Source: Bordetella sp. H567
Lineage (GTDB): Bacteria > Pseudomonadota > Gammaproteobacteria > Burkholderiales > Burkholderiaceae_B
Assembly (NCBI RefSeq): GCF_001704295.1
Contig: NZ_CP012334.1
Coordinates: 3,918,084 to 3,982,083 of the forward strand
Length of the DNA stretch: 64,000 nucleotides
Reading direction: 5' to 3'
In this document: one piece after another, positions 20,715 to 30,766 of the stretch
Layout of the letters: each line of letters begins with the position of its first letter
Numbering within the stretch: position 1 is the first letter of the stretch
The notes under the pieces: generated by a model
Database searches by the model: none
Told to the model about the DNA's origin: nothing
What the model saw: the letters and a program-made list of their open reading frames with translations, nothing else
Program-made: the position numbers and the translations under genes

Positions 20715-21776
20715 CTAGGCGCCGCTGATGACGCGGTTCCATTGATCGGTCCAATCGCCGCGCCGCGCCGAAATAAAGGCCTGGTCCAGATCGATGATGC
20801 GGGAGACTTCCGCATCGGAGAACTGCACGCGCTGCTGCAGCTCGGGCGACAGCAGCTTGATCATGGCGGGATTGGAGCCGGCGTAATTGAATACCTTCGC
20901 CACCCAGGTCTGATATTCCGGGTTCAGCGTCATATTGATGTATTGCTCGGCCAGGGCCTTGTGCTTTGTGCCCTTGGCGATACCGGTGCCCGCCACATAG
21001 GAAATCGCGCCTTCGGCGGGAAACACCCATTCCGCCTGGCCGCCCTTTTCGCGCACGGTATAGGTCTGCGATTTGTAAAGCAGCCCGACGACGGCCTCGC
21101 CGGTCTGCAGCGAGCTCATGATGGTGTCCGTATCCTTGGCCCAGATCGGCTCCAGCTTGACCATCTTGCGCAGCATGTCGAAGCCCGCTTTTTCGTCCTT
21201 CGGGTCCTTGCCGGCCGCCATCGCGCCGATGGGGATGATGTAGGGGCCGATGGAGTGGGTGATCTCGGGCAGCACGATGCGCCCCTGGAATTCGGGACGC
21301 CAGAGGTCCGCGTATCCGCGTGGGGGATTCTTGACTTCCTTGGGGTTGTAGACGATACCCAGCGCCGAATAGATCATCGCGACCCACCCGGGCCGCTTGA
21401 AGCGATCCGGAATCTGCTTCAGGAAGCTCAGATTCGGCGAGGCGGGATCCAGGGGTTCCAGCACGCCCTGCGACTCGGCCAGCGGAACGACGCCGTCGTG
21501 CAGCTGTACGAGGTCGTAGGGCTGGTTGCCCAGGTTGATCTTCAGCTTGGTCACCCGTTCGACCGGCGTGGGCCCGCGGTCCTGGGTGATGGTGTAGCCG
21601 GTACTCTTGGCGAACGGGGCGTCCACGTACTGGGCCATGCCGTTGCCCCACAGGCCGCCCCACGTCATCATCGCCAGCGTACCGGACGATTGCGCCGCGG
21701 CGAGCGACAGACGGCCGGCGGCCGACATGCCCATGGCCGTGACGGCCGACTTCTTCAGAAATTCGCGGCGCTGCAT
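20715..21776 (-). CDS. Extracellular solute-binding protein, PotD/PotF-like, Tat signal
   Basis: A 353-residue periplasmic binding protein, the first gene of the importer operon. The N-terminus MQRREFLKKSAVTAMGMSAA has a twin-arginine motif (RREFLKK), so export in folded form by Tat is likely, with cleavage near SLAAA. The body has features of family 1/8 binding proteins: YDLVQLHDGVVPLAESQGVLEPLD, YSALGIVYNP and WAKDTDTIMSSLQTGEAVVG. ATG 21776 has GAGGA 8 bases upstream; the longer frame to 21920 is not needed. The ligand is likely a polyamine or similar organic cation, by family and operon. Confidence 0.9.
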   Translation of the reverse strand: MQRREFLKKSAVTAMGMSAAGRLSLAAAQSSGTLAMMTWGGLWGNGMAQYVDAPFAKSTGYTITQDRGPTPVERVTKLKINLGNQPYDLVQLHDGVVPLAESQGVLEPLDPASPNLSFLKQIPDRFKRPGWVAMIYSALGIVYNPKEVKNPPRGYADLWRPEFQGRIVLPEITHSIGPYIIPIGAMAAGKDPKDEKAGFDMLRKMVKLEPIWAKDTDTIMSSLQTGEAVVGLLYKSQTYTVREKGGQAEWVFPAEGAISYVAGTGIAKGTKHKALAEQYINMTLNPEYQTWVAKVFNYAGSNPAMIKLLSPELQQRVQFSDAEVSRIIDLDQAFISARRGDWTDQWNRVISGA

Positions 21777-22020
21777 GGCTGGTTCCTCTTGGGTATGCAT
21801 CGCGTGGCACCGGCGGCGCCCGCTGTATTGCGTCAGATACAAACGTCTAAGATATCCTAAATATATTTGGTGGAAGAAGCGGGACAAACCCTGACATATC
21901 CGCCACGGGCGCCGGCGCACGCGAAATCACGCGCCCGTGCGGCCGCCCTGTCGGGCCAGGCATAACTTTGTTGCAGCGATGCGGCTGTCCGCGCGGTATG
22001 CTCCGGCGTCCCCGACTTGC

Positions 22021-24555
22021 ATGGCGCCAATGCGTTTTCCCGCTTTCTTTCCCTCCGCCGCGCTTCGCCGACCGGCGATCGCCTCCCGCCCTCAACACTA
22101 TCCGGCACGCCCGTCCGCCCCATCCGCATTCCGGACACTGGCAACACGCTTGCTGTTATCGCTGTTCCTGGCGCTGGCCGTGGCACCGATGTGGAGCCAC
22201 GCCCAGACCTCGACCCCGCAACAGGAAATCGACAAGTCGCTGGATGCCGCCCGCAAGGAGATGGAAGCCCTGCGCAAGAACCTGGCGGAACAGACGGATG
22301 ACGCGGAGTTGCTGCGTCGGCGTGCGGCGGCAATGGACATCCAGTCCAAGGCCGACGCGATCGCGGAAAAGCTGACGCCCATACTCGCCTCGGTGCAGGC
22401 GCGCCTGACCGAACTGGGGCCTGCTTCCGATACGGGCAAGGAGGCACGCGACATCGCGGCCCAGCGCGCCGATCTGGAGAAGTCCCGCTCCACGCTGGAT
22501 GCGCAGATCAAGCTGGCCCGGCTGCTGTCCGTGGAAGGCGTGCAGACCGCCGAGCTGGTGTCGACCATGCGGCGTTCGCAGTTCCAGGCGCGGCTGGGTG
22601 AACGGCGGCCCTCGATGCTGGGCACGCAGTTCCGCGACGACTTCGAGGAGGATCTGCCGCGCGACCTGAGCCGGTTCGACAGCCTGCGCGACGAACTGGC
22701 CGCTGCCTTGCGCGGCACGCCCGGATGGGTGTGGGCCGTTCTGCTGGCGTTGGCGGCCGCGGTCATCGGCATGTCGGCGGCGGTGGCGCGCGTGGTGCGC
22801 CGCTTCACCGCATCGCGGGTACCGGCGGGCCGGCTGCGCCGTTCTTTCCATGCGCTGATCGTGGTGCTGGTGGCCACGCTGGCACCCGGCCTGATCGGGC
22901 AGCTCCTGTACATCGGCCTGGACTGGCAAGGGCAGTTGCCGGACGCCACGCAGGCGCTGATATCCGGTTTTGCCGGCATGCTTTGCATGGGAGGCTACGT
23001 CACCGGGCTGGGCCTGGCCTTGATATCGCCTTCCCGGCCCTCGTGGCGGCTGCCGGACATCCCGGATGCGATCGCCGAGAAAATGCGGTGGTTTCCGCAT
23101 ACGCTGGGCCCCCTGATCGTCGTGGTGTGGCTGCTCGACCGCCTGCCGGTTTCGCTGAATGCCAGCCTGAGCACGGCGATCTCCGTCAATTGCCTGGTGA
23201 CCTTCCTGCTGGTCGCCCTCATGGCGACGGCCTTGGTGCGGCTGGAACGCACGCGGCGCAAGGTCCTGCGCGATCCGGAGACCGGCCATGCGCCGCCCCG
23301 CCCGCTATGGATGCTGATCACCGTCAGCACGGCATGGGTCGTCATGGCGGTTGGGCTGATCGCGGTGCTGACCGGCTATGTGGCCTTCGGCAACTTCGCG
23401 GCCAAGCAGCTGGTATGGACCCTCATCGTGCTCAGCTCCGCCTACCTGCTGACGGTGCTGACCGACGATTTCTTCATGTCGGTGCTGGGCTCCTCCAGGC
23501 GTGACGCCGACGGCCATGAGCACGGCCCCGAACCGCGCATCCGCGACCAGGCCGCGGTGGTGCTGTCCGGCGTGACCCGCGTGCTGATCGGGCTGGTGGC
23601 CTTCGTGATGGTGCTGGGCCAGTTCGCCGAGGGGCCGGTGGAGCTCCTGCAGCGCGCGGAGCAACTGCTCAACGGCCTGGCGATCGGCCATGTCGAACTG
23701 CGCCCCGCCGCGCTGGTCCAGGGTTTCCTCGTCCTGGCCGCCAGCCTGCTGGGCGTGCGCCTGCTCAAGCGCTGGCTGATCAACCGCTACCTGCCCACCA
23801 CGACGCTGGATCCGGGCATGCAGACGTCGGCCACCACGCTGTTCGGCTACATAGGCGTGGCCGTCGCGGTGGGCCTGTCGCTGTCGGCGGTGGGCATCGG
23901 GCTGGAACGGGTGGCCTGGGTTGCCAGCGCCTTGTCGGTGGGTATCGGCTTCGGCCTGCAGGCGGTGGTGCAGAACTTCGTCTCCGGCCTGATCCTGCTG
24001 GCCGAACGCCCGGTCAAGGTGGGCGACTGGGTGTCGCTGGGGGGTGTCGAAGGCGATATCCGCCGCATCAATGTACGGGCCACGGAAATCCAGATGAGCG
24101 ACCGCTCCACGGTGATCGTGCCCAATTCGGAGTTCATCACCAAGACGGTCCGCAACGTCACCCATGCCAACCCGCTGGGCCTGGTACAGATCAAGCTGCC
24201 CATGCCGCTGGCCACGGATGCGACCAAGACGCGCGAAATCATTCTTTCGGCATTCCGCGAGCACGAGGACATCCTGGATACGCCGGCGCCCAATGTGTTC
24301 CTGGACGGCATCGATGCCGGCAACCTGATGTTCAACGCGACTGGCTACGTCGGCTCGCCGCGCCAGGCCTACGGCACCCGCAGCGCACTGCTGTTCGAGG
24401 TCCTGCAGCGCCTGGCCGAGGCCAACATCGGCCTGGGCAAGCCGCCCACCATGCTGGTCGCCGCCCCCGCGCCGCTGCTGCCGGGGATAGCCGCCAGCGC
24501 GGAGCCCCTCGCGCCGGCGCCGCCCGACCCTTCCCGCACGGCCGACACGGAATAG
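22021..24555 (+). CDS. Large mechanosensitive channel, DUF3772 plus MscS domain
   Basis: About 844 residues. A signal peptide with hydrophobic core RLLLSLFLALAVAPMWSHA is near residue 50. A periplasmic coiled-coil DUF3772 region follows (LTPILASVQARLTELGP...), then about 11 membrane segments and a C-terminal MscS pore and beta domain. The beta domain begins GIGFGLQAVVQNFVSGLILL (from about residue 640), the MscS-type gate helix, followed by ERPVKVGDWV and SDRSTVIVPNSEFITKTVRN. It releases solutes on hypo-osmotic shock (family knowledge). The start is uncertain: ATGs at 21979, 22021 and 22030 are in frame without a strong ribosome-binding site. The Pro/Ala-rich C-terminal tail is not conserved. 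Confidence 0.88.
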   Translation: MAPMRFPAFFPSAALRRPAIASRPQHYPARPSAPSAFRTLATRLLLSLFLALAVAPMWSHAQTSTPQQEIDKSLDAARKEMEALRKNLAEQTDDAELLRRRAAAMDIQSKADAIAEKLTPILASVQARLTELGPASDTGKEARDIAAQRADLEKSRSTLDAQIKLARLLSVEGVQTAELVSTMRRSQFQARLGERRPSMLGTQFRDDFEEDLPRDLSRFDSLRDELAAALRGTPGWVWAVLLALAAAVIGMSAAVARVVRRFTASRVPAGRLRRSFHALIVVLVATLAPGLIGQLLYIGLDWQGQLPDATQALISGFAGMLCMGGYVTGLGLALISPSRPSWRLPDIPDAIAEKMRWFPHTLGPLIVVVWLLDRLPVSLNASLSTAISVNCLVTFLLVALMATALVRLERTRRKVLRDPETGHAPPRPLWMLITVSTAWVVMAVGLIAVLTGYVAFGNFAAKQLVWTLIVLSSAYLLTVLTDDFFMSVLGSSRRDADGHEHGPEPRIRDQAAVVLSGVTRVLIGLVAFVMVLGQFAEGPVELLQRAEQLLNGLAIGHVELRPAALVQGFLVLAASLLGVRLLKRWLINRYLPTTTLDPGMQTSATTLFGYIGVAVAVGLSLSAVGIGLERVAWVASALSVGIGFGLQAVVQNFVSGLILLAERPVKVGDWVSLGGVEGDIRRINVRATEIQMSDRSTVIVPNSEFITKTVRNVTHANPLGLVQIKLPMPLATDATKTREIILSAFREHEDILDTPAPNVFLDGIDAGNLMFNATGYVGSPRQAYGTRSALLFEVLQRLAEANIGLGKPPTMLVAAPAPLLPGIAASAEPLAPAPPDPSRTADTE

Positions 24556-24624
24556 CGTGCCGGCGCGGCGAACGCCGGCGAGGATACCGGCCGGCCCTGC
24601 GCAAGCCCGGGGCGCGCGATACGG

Positions 24625-25593
24625 CTACTGCGGCGGAATGCCGGCCTCGGCGACGACCTGGCGCCACTTCGTCATCTGTTGCCCGATGAACCGGGAGAAG
24701 TCCGCGCGGCTGCCCCCGGCCGGCACCACGCCTTGCGCCTTGAAGGTTTCGCGCACGTCGTCCATGCGCAGGATCGCGTTGATCTGCGTATTCAGCTTGT
24801 CCAGGATCTCCGGCGGCGTGCCGGCGGGCGCGACGAAGCCGTGCCAGGACGAGACGTCATAGCCGGGCACCCCCGCTTCCGACACCGTCGGCAAATCCGG
24901 CAGCAGCGGCGTGCGGCGCGTATCGGCCACCGCGATGGGACGCACCTTGCCGGACTGGACGAAGGCCCAACAGTTGGCGATCGCGTCGAATGCGGCCTCG
25001 ACCTGGCCGCCGGCCAGGTCGGTCATCATGGGCGAACTGCCTTTGTAGGGAATCTGCACCATGTGGATGCCGGCCATGCGTTCGAACAGCGCCATGGCCA
25101 GATGATTGGACGACCCGGTGCCGGATGAACCGTAGTTGATGGCCGCCGGCGATTTCTTCGCCGCCTGGACCAGGTCGCGGACCGTCTTGATCGAGGAGTC
25201 CTTGCGCACCGTCAGCAGCATGGGCGACTGGCCCGCCAGCACGATGGGCGCGAAGTCCTTGCCCGTGTCGTAGGGCAAGGACCGGTATACCGACGGATTG
25301 GACGCGAAGGGAAACTGCGCCACCAGCAAGGTATAGCCGTCGGCCGGCGCCTTGGCCACCGTGGACGTCCCCACGATGGTGCCCGCGCCGGGCCGGTTCT
25401 CGACGATTACCGGCTGGCCCCAGGCCGCGCTCAGCTTGGCCCCCACCAGCCGCCCCAGTGTGTCGTTGAATCCTCCCGGCGGGTAAGGCACGACGATGTG
25501 GATGGGTTTGTCGGGATACTGCCCCGCCCACGCGCCGCCTGGCGCGCACAGGACCACGGTCAACGCCAGCAGGCGCGCAAGTCGCTTGATCAA
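24625..25593 (-). CDS. Bug/TctC-family tripartite tricarboxylate receptor
   Basis: A 322-residue periplasmic solute receptor. The signal peptide MIKRLARLLALTVVLCAPGG ends near AWA. The mature protein starts QYPDKPIHIVVPYPPGGFND, the Bug signature, followed by NRPGAGTIVGTSTVAKAPADGYTLL and the ligand loop INYGSSGTGSSNHLA. The start is TTG at 25593 with AAGGAG five bases upstream. Such orphan receptors are greatly expanded in Bordetella and bind carboxylates and related compounds. It diverges from a LysR gene, its likely regulator. The ligand is not known. Confidence 0.92.
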   Translation of the reverse strand: MIKRLARLLALTVVLCAPGGAWAGQYPDKPIHIVVPYPPGGFNDTLGRLVGAKLSAAWGQPVIVENRPGAGTIVGTSTVAKAPADGYTLLVAQFPFASNPSVYRSLPYDTGKDFAPIVLAGQSPMLLTVRKDSSIKTVRDLVQAAKKSPAAINYGSSGTGSSNHLAMALFERMAGIHMVQIPYKGSSPMMTDLAGGQVEAAFDAIANCWAFVQSGKVRPIAVADTRRTPLLPDLPTVSEAGVPGYDVSSWHGFVAPAGTPPEILDKLNTQINAILRMDDVRETFKAQGVVPAGGSRADFSRFIGQQMTKWRQVVAEAGIPPQ

Positions 25594-25715
25594 TGCTGTC
25601 TCCTTGGTCCTTGCCGGACACGCTGTTATCGGGCCGCCAAGGGAGGCGGTCTTATCCGAGGGCAGTCTAGGAAGGCAGGCTATATCAGGTCAATTAATCT
25701 TTAATTATCAAGTTC

Positions 25716-25730
25716 ATCATTGTTAATGAT
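25716..25730. promoter_or_regulatory. Candidate LysR operator in divergent promoter
   Basis: ATCATTGTTAATGAT is a perfect palindrome (6-bp arms, 3-base centre) that contains a T-N11-A LysR motif. It lies in an unusually AT-rich stretch (about 25675-25735) of the 278-base gap between the Bug receptor gene and the LysR gene. Both promoters could overlap it. Confidence 0.55.
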
Positions 25731-25871
25731 ATACATCCCCTGTGAGCGAGATGGACTGAGAGAGCCCTCCTTCGCATTCACGCGTATCCCTTAATATGCG
25801 GTCCATTAGCAATAGTGATGTCGCGACCGCGCAGCCACCCGGCCGCGACACCGCGGCGACACGAGGCCGAC

Positions 25872-26831
25872 ATGGAATTCCGCCAGATCCAATACTTCAT
25901 CTGCCTGTTCGAGGAAGGCACCGTCACGCGCGCCGCCCGCCGCCTGAATATCGTGCAGCCCGCACTGAGCATGCAGATCGCCCGGCTGGAGGAAGAGCTG
26001 GGCCGCAAGTTGTTCGAACGCAGCCAGCAGGGCATGCAGCCGACAGCCGCGGCGCGGCAGATGTACCGGCTGTTCCTGCCCATCCTGCGGGATTACACGC
26101 ATGCGCGCGAGCAGGTGCTGCGCACGGACGGCGAGCTGAACGGCCACGTCAACGTGGGCATGATCGCCTCGGTCGCCCAAGGCGTGCTGTCCGACGCCCT
26201 GGCGGCATTCAATGCCCGTCACCCGAAGGTGACGGTGACCGTGACGGACGGATATAGCGCGACCCTGGCGGACCTGGTCGCGGGCGGCCAGCTGGACGCG
26301 GCGTTCATCAACAAGCCACGCCGGCCGCTGTCGCTCAGCGTGGAACACATCGCGGACGAAGACGTCGTGCTGGTCACGGGCACCGGGCACGCCCATGGCC
26401 TGGGGCCCACGCTGTCGTTCCGCGAAGCCGCCGCGCTGGACCTGGCCCTGCCCACCCGGCAGCACGGCCTGCGCGGCATCCTGGAAAGCTTTGCCCGCAC
26501 CGAGGACGTCGACCTGTCGCCGCAGTTCGAAATGGACTCCATCGTCTCCATCATCAAGCTGGTGGAACGCACGCGCTACGCCACCCTCCTGCCGCGCGTG
26601 GCCATACGCAATCGCGTCCGCCGCGGACGCCTGAACTGCCACGAAGTGGTATCGCCGCGCCTGATCCGGCAGATCGCCTGTGTCACGCACCCTCGCCGCG
26701 CGTTGAGCGCGGAGGCCACCGCCTTCGTCGGCGTGCTCGCCGACCACGTGCGCGGCCTGGCGGAAGACGCCGACACGCCGGCCGCCAGTCGGAACGATGC
26801 GACGGCCGAGGCATCGCCCCCGCGGGGCTAG
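25872..26831 (+). CDS. LysR-family transcriptional regulator
   Basis: A 319-residue regulator. The N-terminal helix-turn-helix MEFRQIQYFICLFEEGTVTR with AARRLNIVQPALSMQIARLE is of the CynR/NAC-like type. The effector domain runs from about residue 90. The ATG at 25872 coincides with the usual LysR start; the frame open from 25815 is not needed. The tail from about residue 295 is low-complexity and probably disordered. It likely controls the divergent Bug receptor gene. The effector is unknown. Confidence 0.9.
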   Translation: MEFRQIQYFICLFEEGTVTRAARRLNIVQPALSMQIARLEEELGRKLFERSQQGMQPTAAARQMYRLFLPILRDYTHAREQVLRTDGELNGHVNVGMIASVAQGVLSDALAAFNARHPKVTVTVTDGYSATLADLVAGGQLDAAFINKPRRPLSLSVEHIADEDVVLVTGTGHAHGLGPTLSFREAAALDLALPTRQHGLRGILESFARTEDVDLSPQFEMDSIVSIIKLVERTRYATLLPRVAIRNRVRRGRLNCHEVVSPRLIRQIACVTHPRRALSAEATAFVGVLADHVRGLAEDADTPAASRNDATAEASPPRG

Positions 26832-26843
26832 CGCCCGGGCGCG

Positions 26844-27506
26844 CTAGAACGGCCAGAAACCGGAATCCAGTTCATCCTTGCAGCCGGCGTACTGCTGACG
26901 GAAGCGATCGGCACGCGCCTGCACCTTGCGCGCGACGCCGATCAGCCACGGCTTGCGGTTGTAGCTCCTGGCACGGTAGCCGCCCCACCCTTCGTGGTAA
27001 TTCAGGTATTGGCCATAGGCGTCCAACTTCGACACGCCGTTCAGCTTCTGCGTCTTGTCGATGTACCAGCCCATGAAATCCATGGCGTCGTCGAAGTCGT
27101 CCCGGCTCGCGAACCAGCGGTGGTTCTGGCTGACATAGTCGTCCCAGGTTTCATCCTTGGCCTGGGCATAGCCGTAGGCCGAGCTCACGCGCCCCCAGGG
27201 GATGAAGCCCAGCAGATAATCGCGCGGCGGCTTGGCGTCGTAGCGAAAGCCCGATTCCTGGAACAGGATGGCGAACGGCACCTGCACCGGCACGCCCCAT
27301 TTTTTCTGGATATCCAACGCGGCCTCGTACCAGTCGTCCTTTTCACGGAAGATGGCGCAGATATCCTCCGGATTGCGCGGCGGCGCGGTCGCGCAGCCGG
27401 ACAGCCACACCAGCGGAAAGACCAGCGCCGCGAGCGCGGCCGGGCGCACCCGCGCGGCGGCAAGGGCGCACATTCTGGCGTAGCTGACAGCGGGGTGGCG
27501 AAACAC
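26844..27506 (-). CDS. Lytic-transglycosylase (SLT)-like lipoprotein
   Basis: A 220-residue protein. The N-terminus has a lipoprotein signal with lipobox LSGC (Cys38 would be lipidated). The domain after residue 45 resembles SLT lysozyme-like folds: FAILFQESGFRYD (catalytic Glu84), GRVSSAYGYAQAKDETW and YLNYHEGWGGYRARSYNRKP. It may cleave peptidoglycan glycan strands at the outer membrane. An ATG at residue 12 is another possible start with a better signal-peptide length. The gene is alone on its strand; acnB lies divergently upstream. Confidence 0.85.
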   Translation of the reverse strand: MFRHPAVSYARMCALAAARVRPAALAALVFPLVWLSGCATAPPRNPEDICAIFREKDDWYEAALDIQKKWGVPVQVPFAILFQESGFRYDAKPPRDYLLGFIPWGRVSSAYGYAQAKDETWDDYVSQNHRWFASRDDFDDAMDFMGWYIDKTQKLNGVSKLDAYGQYLNYHEGWGGYRARSYNRKPWLIGVARKVQARADRFRQQYAGCKDELDSGFWPF

Positions 27507-27639
27507 GTGCGAGCGACCTCGGAAACGGCGGCGCGCCGCGCAGCCCGGGCGCGCCGAAGAACGCCGGCCGGAAAACCGGGCCGGAACGCCGTATTAAACA
27601 CCGGCCGCGCACGGATCCGTTGCGCGGCCGCATCGGCAC

Positions 27640-27659
27640 TCTTATATAAGATATAAGAC
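27640..27659. promoter_or_regulatory. Palindromic TCTTATATAAGA site in acnB promoter region
   Basis: A perfect 12-bp palindrome TCTTATATAAGA (27640-27651) is followed at once by a second ATATAAG half-site. It lies 78 bases before the acnB start in an otherwise GC-rich region. Its symmetry and AT content suit a GntR-type operator or overlap with a -10 element. The regulator is not identified here. Confidence 0.5.
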
Positions 27660-27728
27660 CCCTTGCCCCGAGGCGGGGAGGCTACTACAATCGCGGCCGA
27701 TATTCCCCAACCACGACCAGGGCAATCC

Positions 27729-30314
27729 ATGCTAGCTACCTATCGCCAACACGTCGCCGAACGCGCGGCACTGGGCGTTCCCCCGCTCCCCCTGTCGGCC
27801 CAGCAGACCGCCGACCTGATCGAACTGCTGAAGGCGCCGCCCAAGGGCGAGGAAGCCTTCCTGCTGGAATTGATCACGCATCGCGTCCCCGCGGGCGTGG
27901 ACGACGCCGCCAAGGTCAAGGCCTCGTACCTCGCCGCCGTGGCCCTGGGCAAGGAATCGTGTCCGCTGATCGATCGCGCCAAGGCGACGGAGCTGCTGGG
28001 CACCATGCTGGGCGGCTACAACATCGGCGCGCTGGTCGAACTGCTGGACGACGCGCAAGTCGGCCCCATCGCCGCCAACGGCCTGAAGACCACCCTGCTG
28101 ATGTTCGACGCCTTCCATGACGTGAAGGAAAAGGCGGACAAGGGCAACGCCAACGCCAAGGCCGTGCTGCAGAGCTGGGCTGACGCCGAATGGTTCACCT
28201 CGCGCCCCGAAGTGCCGAAAAGCCTGACCGTCACGGTCTTCAAGGTCACCGGCGAAACGAATACCGACGATCTGTCTCCCGCGCCGGACGCCTGGAGCCG
28301 CCCCGACATCCCGCTGCACGCGCAGGCCATGCTGAAGAACGCGCGGCCCGGCATCGAGCCGGACGAGCCCGGCAAGGTCGGCCCGGTGAAGTTCCTGAAC
28401 CAGCTCAAGGAAAAAGGCAACCTGGTCGCCTACGTCGGCGACGTGGTCGGCACCGGCTCGTCGCGCAAGTCGGCGACCAATTCCGTGCTGTGGTTCACGG
28501 GTGAAGACATCCCCTACGTGCCCAACAAGCGCTTCGGCGGCGTGTGCCTGGGCAGCAAGATCGCCCCGATCTTCTACAACACCATGGAAGACGCCGGCGC
28601 GCTGCCCATCGAACTGGACGTGTCGCAGATGAACATGGGCGACGTGGTGGAACTGCGTCCCTATGAGGGCAAGGCCCTGAAGGATGGCAAGGTCATCGCC
28701 GAGTTCCAGGTGAAGTCCGACGTGCTGTTCGACGAAGTGCGCGCCGGCGGCCGCATTCCGCTGATCATCGGCCGCGGCCTGACCACCAAGGCGCGCGAAG
28801 CGCTGGGCCTGGCGCCGTCCACCCTGTTCCGCCTGCCCGTCAGCCCGGCCGATACCGGCAAGGGCTACACCCTGGCGCAGAAGATGGTCGGCCGCGCCTG
28901 CGGCCTGGCCGAAGGCACGGGCGTGCGTCCCGGCACCTACTGCGAGCCGCGCATGTCGGCTGTCGGCAGCCAGGACACCACCGGCACCATGACGCGCGAC
29001 GAGCTGAAGGACTTGGCCTGCCTGGGCTTTTCGGCCGATCTGGTGATGCAGTCCTTCTGCCACACCGCCGCGTATCCCAAGCCCGTGGACGTGAAGACGC
29101 ACCACACGCTGCCGCAGTTCATGAGCACCCGCGGCGGCATCTCGCTGAAGCCGGGTGACGGCGTCATCCACTCCTGGCTGAACCGCATGCTGCTGCCCGA
29201 TACCGTGGGCACCGGCGGCGATTCGCACACCCGCTTCCCCATCGGCATTTCCTTCCCCGCGGGCTCGGGCCTGGTGGCCTTTGCCGCCGCCACGGGCGTG
29301 ATGCCGCTGGATATGCCGGAATCGGTGCTGGTGCGCTTCAAGGGCAAGATGCAGCCCGGCGTGACGCTGCGCGACCTGGTCAACGCGATCCCGCTGTACG
29401 CCATCAAGCAGGGCCTGCTGACGGTCGAAAAGCAGAACAAGAAGAACGTGTTCTCCGGCCGCATCCTGGAAATCGAAGGGCTGCCCGACTTGAAGTGCGA
29501 GCAGGCTTTCGAACTGTCCGACGCCTCGGCCGAACGTTCGGCCGCCGCCTGCACGGTGCGCCTGAACAAAGAACCGATCATCGAGTACATCAACAGCAAC
29601 ATCGTCATGCTGAAATGGCTGATCGCCAACGGCTATGAGGATGAGCGTTCGATCCGCCGCCGGATCCAGGCCATGGAAGCGTGGCTGGCCAATCCCCAGC
29701 TGCTGCAACCGGATGCCGACGCCGAGTACGCCGCGGTGATCGACATCGACCTGGCCGAGATCAAGGAACCCATCGTCGCCTGCCCCAACGACCCCGACGA
29801 CGTGAAGACGCTGTCGGACGTGGCCGGCGCCAAGATCGACGAAGTGTTCATCGGCAGCTGCATGACCAATATCGGCCACTTCCGCGCGGCGTCCAAGCTG
29901 CTGGAAGGCAAGCGCGATATCCCGGTCAAGCTGTGGGTGGCCCCGCCGACCAAGATGGACGCCCGCCAGCTGACCGAGGAAGGCCATTACGGCACCTTCG
30001 GCGCCGCCGGCGCGCGCACCGAAATGCCGGGCTGCTCGCTGTGCATGGGCAACCAGGCGCAGGTGCGCGAAGGCGCCACGGTCATGTCGACCAGTACCCG
30101 CAACTTCCCCAACCGCCTGGGCAAGAACACGAACGTGTACCTGGGCTCCGCGGAACTGGCCGCCATCTGCTCCAAGCTGGGCCGCATCCCGACCCGCGAG
30201 GAATACATGACGGACATCGGCGTCGTCAACGAGAACGGCGACAAGATCTACCAGTACCTGAACTTCGACAAGATCGACGACTACAAGGACGTCGCCGACG
30301 TCGTGGAAGTCTGA
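27729..30314 (+). CDS. acnB: Aconitate hydratase B
   Basis: An 861-residue protein, same length class as E. coli AcnB. It interconverts citrate and isocitrate in the TCA cycle and may also hydrate 2-methylaconitate. The N-terminal HEAT-like region is followed by the swivel and catalytic domains. The [4Fe-4S] cysteines are visible at Cys711 ([10 protein letters not shown]) and Cys769/Cys772 (GCSLCMG), matching the E. coli positions. ATG 27729 starts [20 protein letters not shown] as in the family; the frame is open from 27663 but that part is leader. A palindrome in the leader may be an operator. Two repeat elements follow the stop. Confidence 0.97.
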   Translation: MLATYRQHVAERAALGVPPLPLSAQQTADLIELLKAPPKGEEAFLLELITHRVPAGVDDAAKVKASYLAAVALGKESCPLIDRAKATELLGTMLGGYNIGALVELLDDAQVGPIAANGLKTTLLMFDAFHDVKEKADKGNANAKAVLQSWADAEWFTSRPEVPKSLTVTVFKVTGETNTDDLSPAPDAWSRPDIPLHAQAMLKNARPGIEPDEPGKVGPVKFLNQLKEKGNLVAYVGDVVGTGSSRKSATNSVLWFTGEDIPYVPNKRFGGVCLGSKIAPIFYNTMEDAGALPIELDVSQMNMGDVVELRPYEGKALKDGKVIAEFQVKSDVLFDEVRAGGRIPLIIGRGLTTKAREALGLAPSTLFRLPVSPADTGKGYTLAQKMVGRACGLAEGTGVRPGTYCEPRMSAVGSQDTTGTMTRDELKDLACLGFSADLVMQSFCHTAAYPKPVDVKTHHTLPQFMSTRGGISLKPGDGVIHSWLNRMLLPDTVGTGGDSHTRFPIGISFPAGSGLVAFAAATGVMPLDMPESVLVRFKGKMQPGVTLRDLVNAIPLYAIKQGLLTVEKQNKKNVFSGRILEIEGLPDLKCEQAFELSDASAERSAAACTVRLNKEPIIEYINSNIVMLKWLIANGYEDERSIRRRIQAMEAWLANPQLLQPDADAEYAAVIDIDLAEIKEPIVACPNDPDDVKTLSDVAGAKIDEVFIGSCMTNIGHFRAASKLLEGKRDIPVKLWVAPPTKMDARQLTEEGHYGTFGAAGARTEMPGCSLCMGNQAQVREGATVMSTSTRNFPNRLGKNTNVYLGSAELAAICSKLGRIPTREEYMTDIGVVNENGDKIYQYLNFDKIDDYKDVADVVEV

Positions 30315-30330
30315 TAGAAGCCTGATAGAA

Positions 30331-30484
30331 GGCTCACCCCCGAAGCGCTCCGCGCTTCCCCCTCAAGGGGGCGACGCACGTGGACCGGAGGGAAGGCTCA
30401 CCCCGAAGCGCTCCCGCGCTTCCCCCTCAAGGGGCGACGCCTGCGGACCGGCAAAGCCGGCTCCGCAGCGTCCCCGATCGGGCG
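30331..30484. repeat. Two tandem copies of a dispersed palindromic repeat after acnB
   Basis: Copies at about 30331-30388 and 30395-30484 share the core GAAGCGCT..GCGCTTCCCCCTCAAGGGG, then GCGACGC and GGACCGG. The second copy extends into an AAAGCCGG..CCGGC stem. The elements are non-coding and begin 17 bases after the acnB stop. Related copies lie at 43810-43895 and 52141-52228. They could fold and work as terminators or mRNA stabilisers, as REP elements do. Confidence 0.75.
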
Positions 30485-30617
30485 ACACCCGTTTCTTGCG
30501 CTGCTGACGCACGGCGCAAACGGATAAAACGACACGCCGGCGGCGCCGACGAGCCACCGCTGCGGCCATACCCCCTCCCGCCAGACATAGAACGTTGCAC
30601 CCAAAGCGCGAATTATT

Positions 30618-30641
30618 GATAATGCGAATGCTTCGCATTAT
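30618..30641. promoter_or_regulatory. Candidate Fur box / perfect palindrome before siderophore receptor
   Basis: A 10-bp perfect inverted repeat with a 3-base centre (30619-30641) contains GATAATGCGAATGCTTCGC, which matches 13 of 19 positions of the Fur box consensus. It sits 126 bases before the TonB-dependent receptor gene, an expected place for iron repression. The rest of the gap (30485-30766) has another perfect 7-bp hairpin (CATGCGC/GCGCATG near 30680) and no gene. Confidence 0.55.
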
Positions 30642-30766
30642 TGAAAACGCTTCGTTTCTTTTAAGAAAGCGCGTGTCGCATGCGCTTCCGGCGCATGTAT
30701 CCCCATTAAAAGCGGCCACCGTACCTTCGGGTGTGGGGCCATGATCGCGTCCAAGGGAATCCTTAC

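Noticed and set aside
22021-24555. Frameshift in the MscS-type gene because several long overlapping frames occur
   Set aside because: One frame is continuous from the signal peptide to the C-terminus and carries all domains.
27732-29987. 751-codon open frame antisense to acnB
   Set aside because: Composition follows the high-GC third-position pattern of acnB on the other strand; no start signal or recognisable domain.
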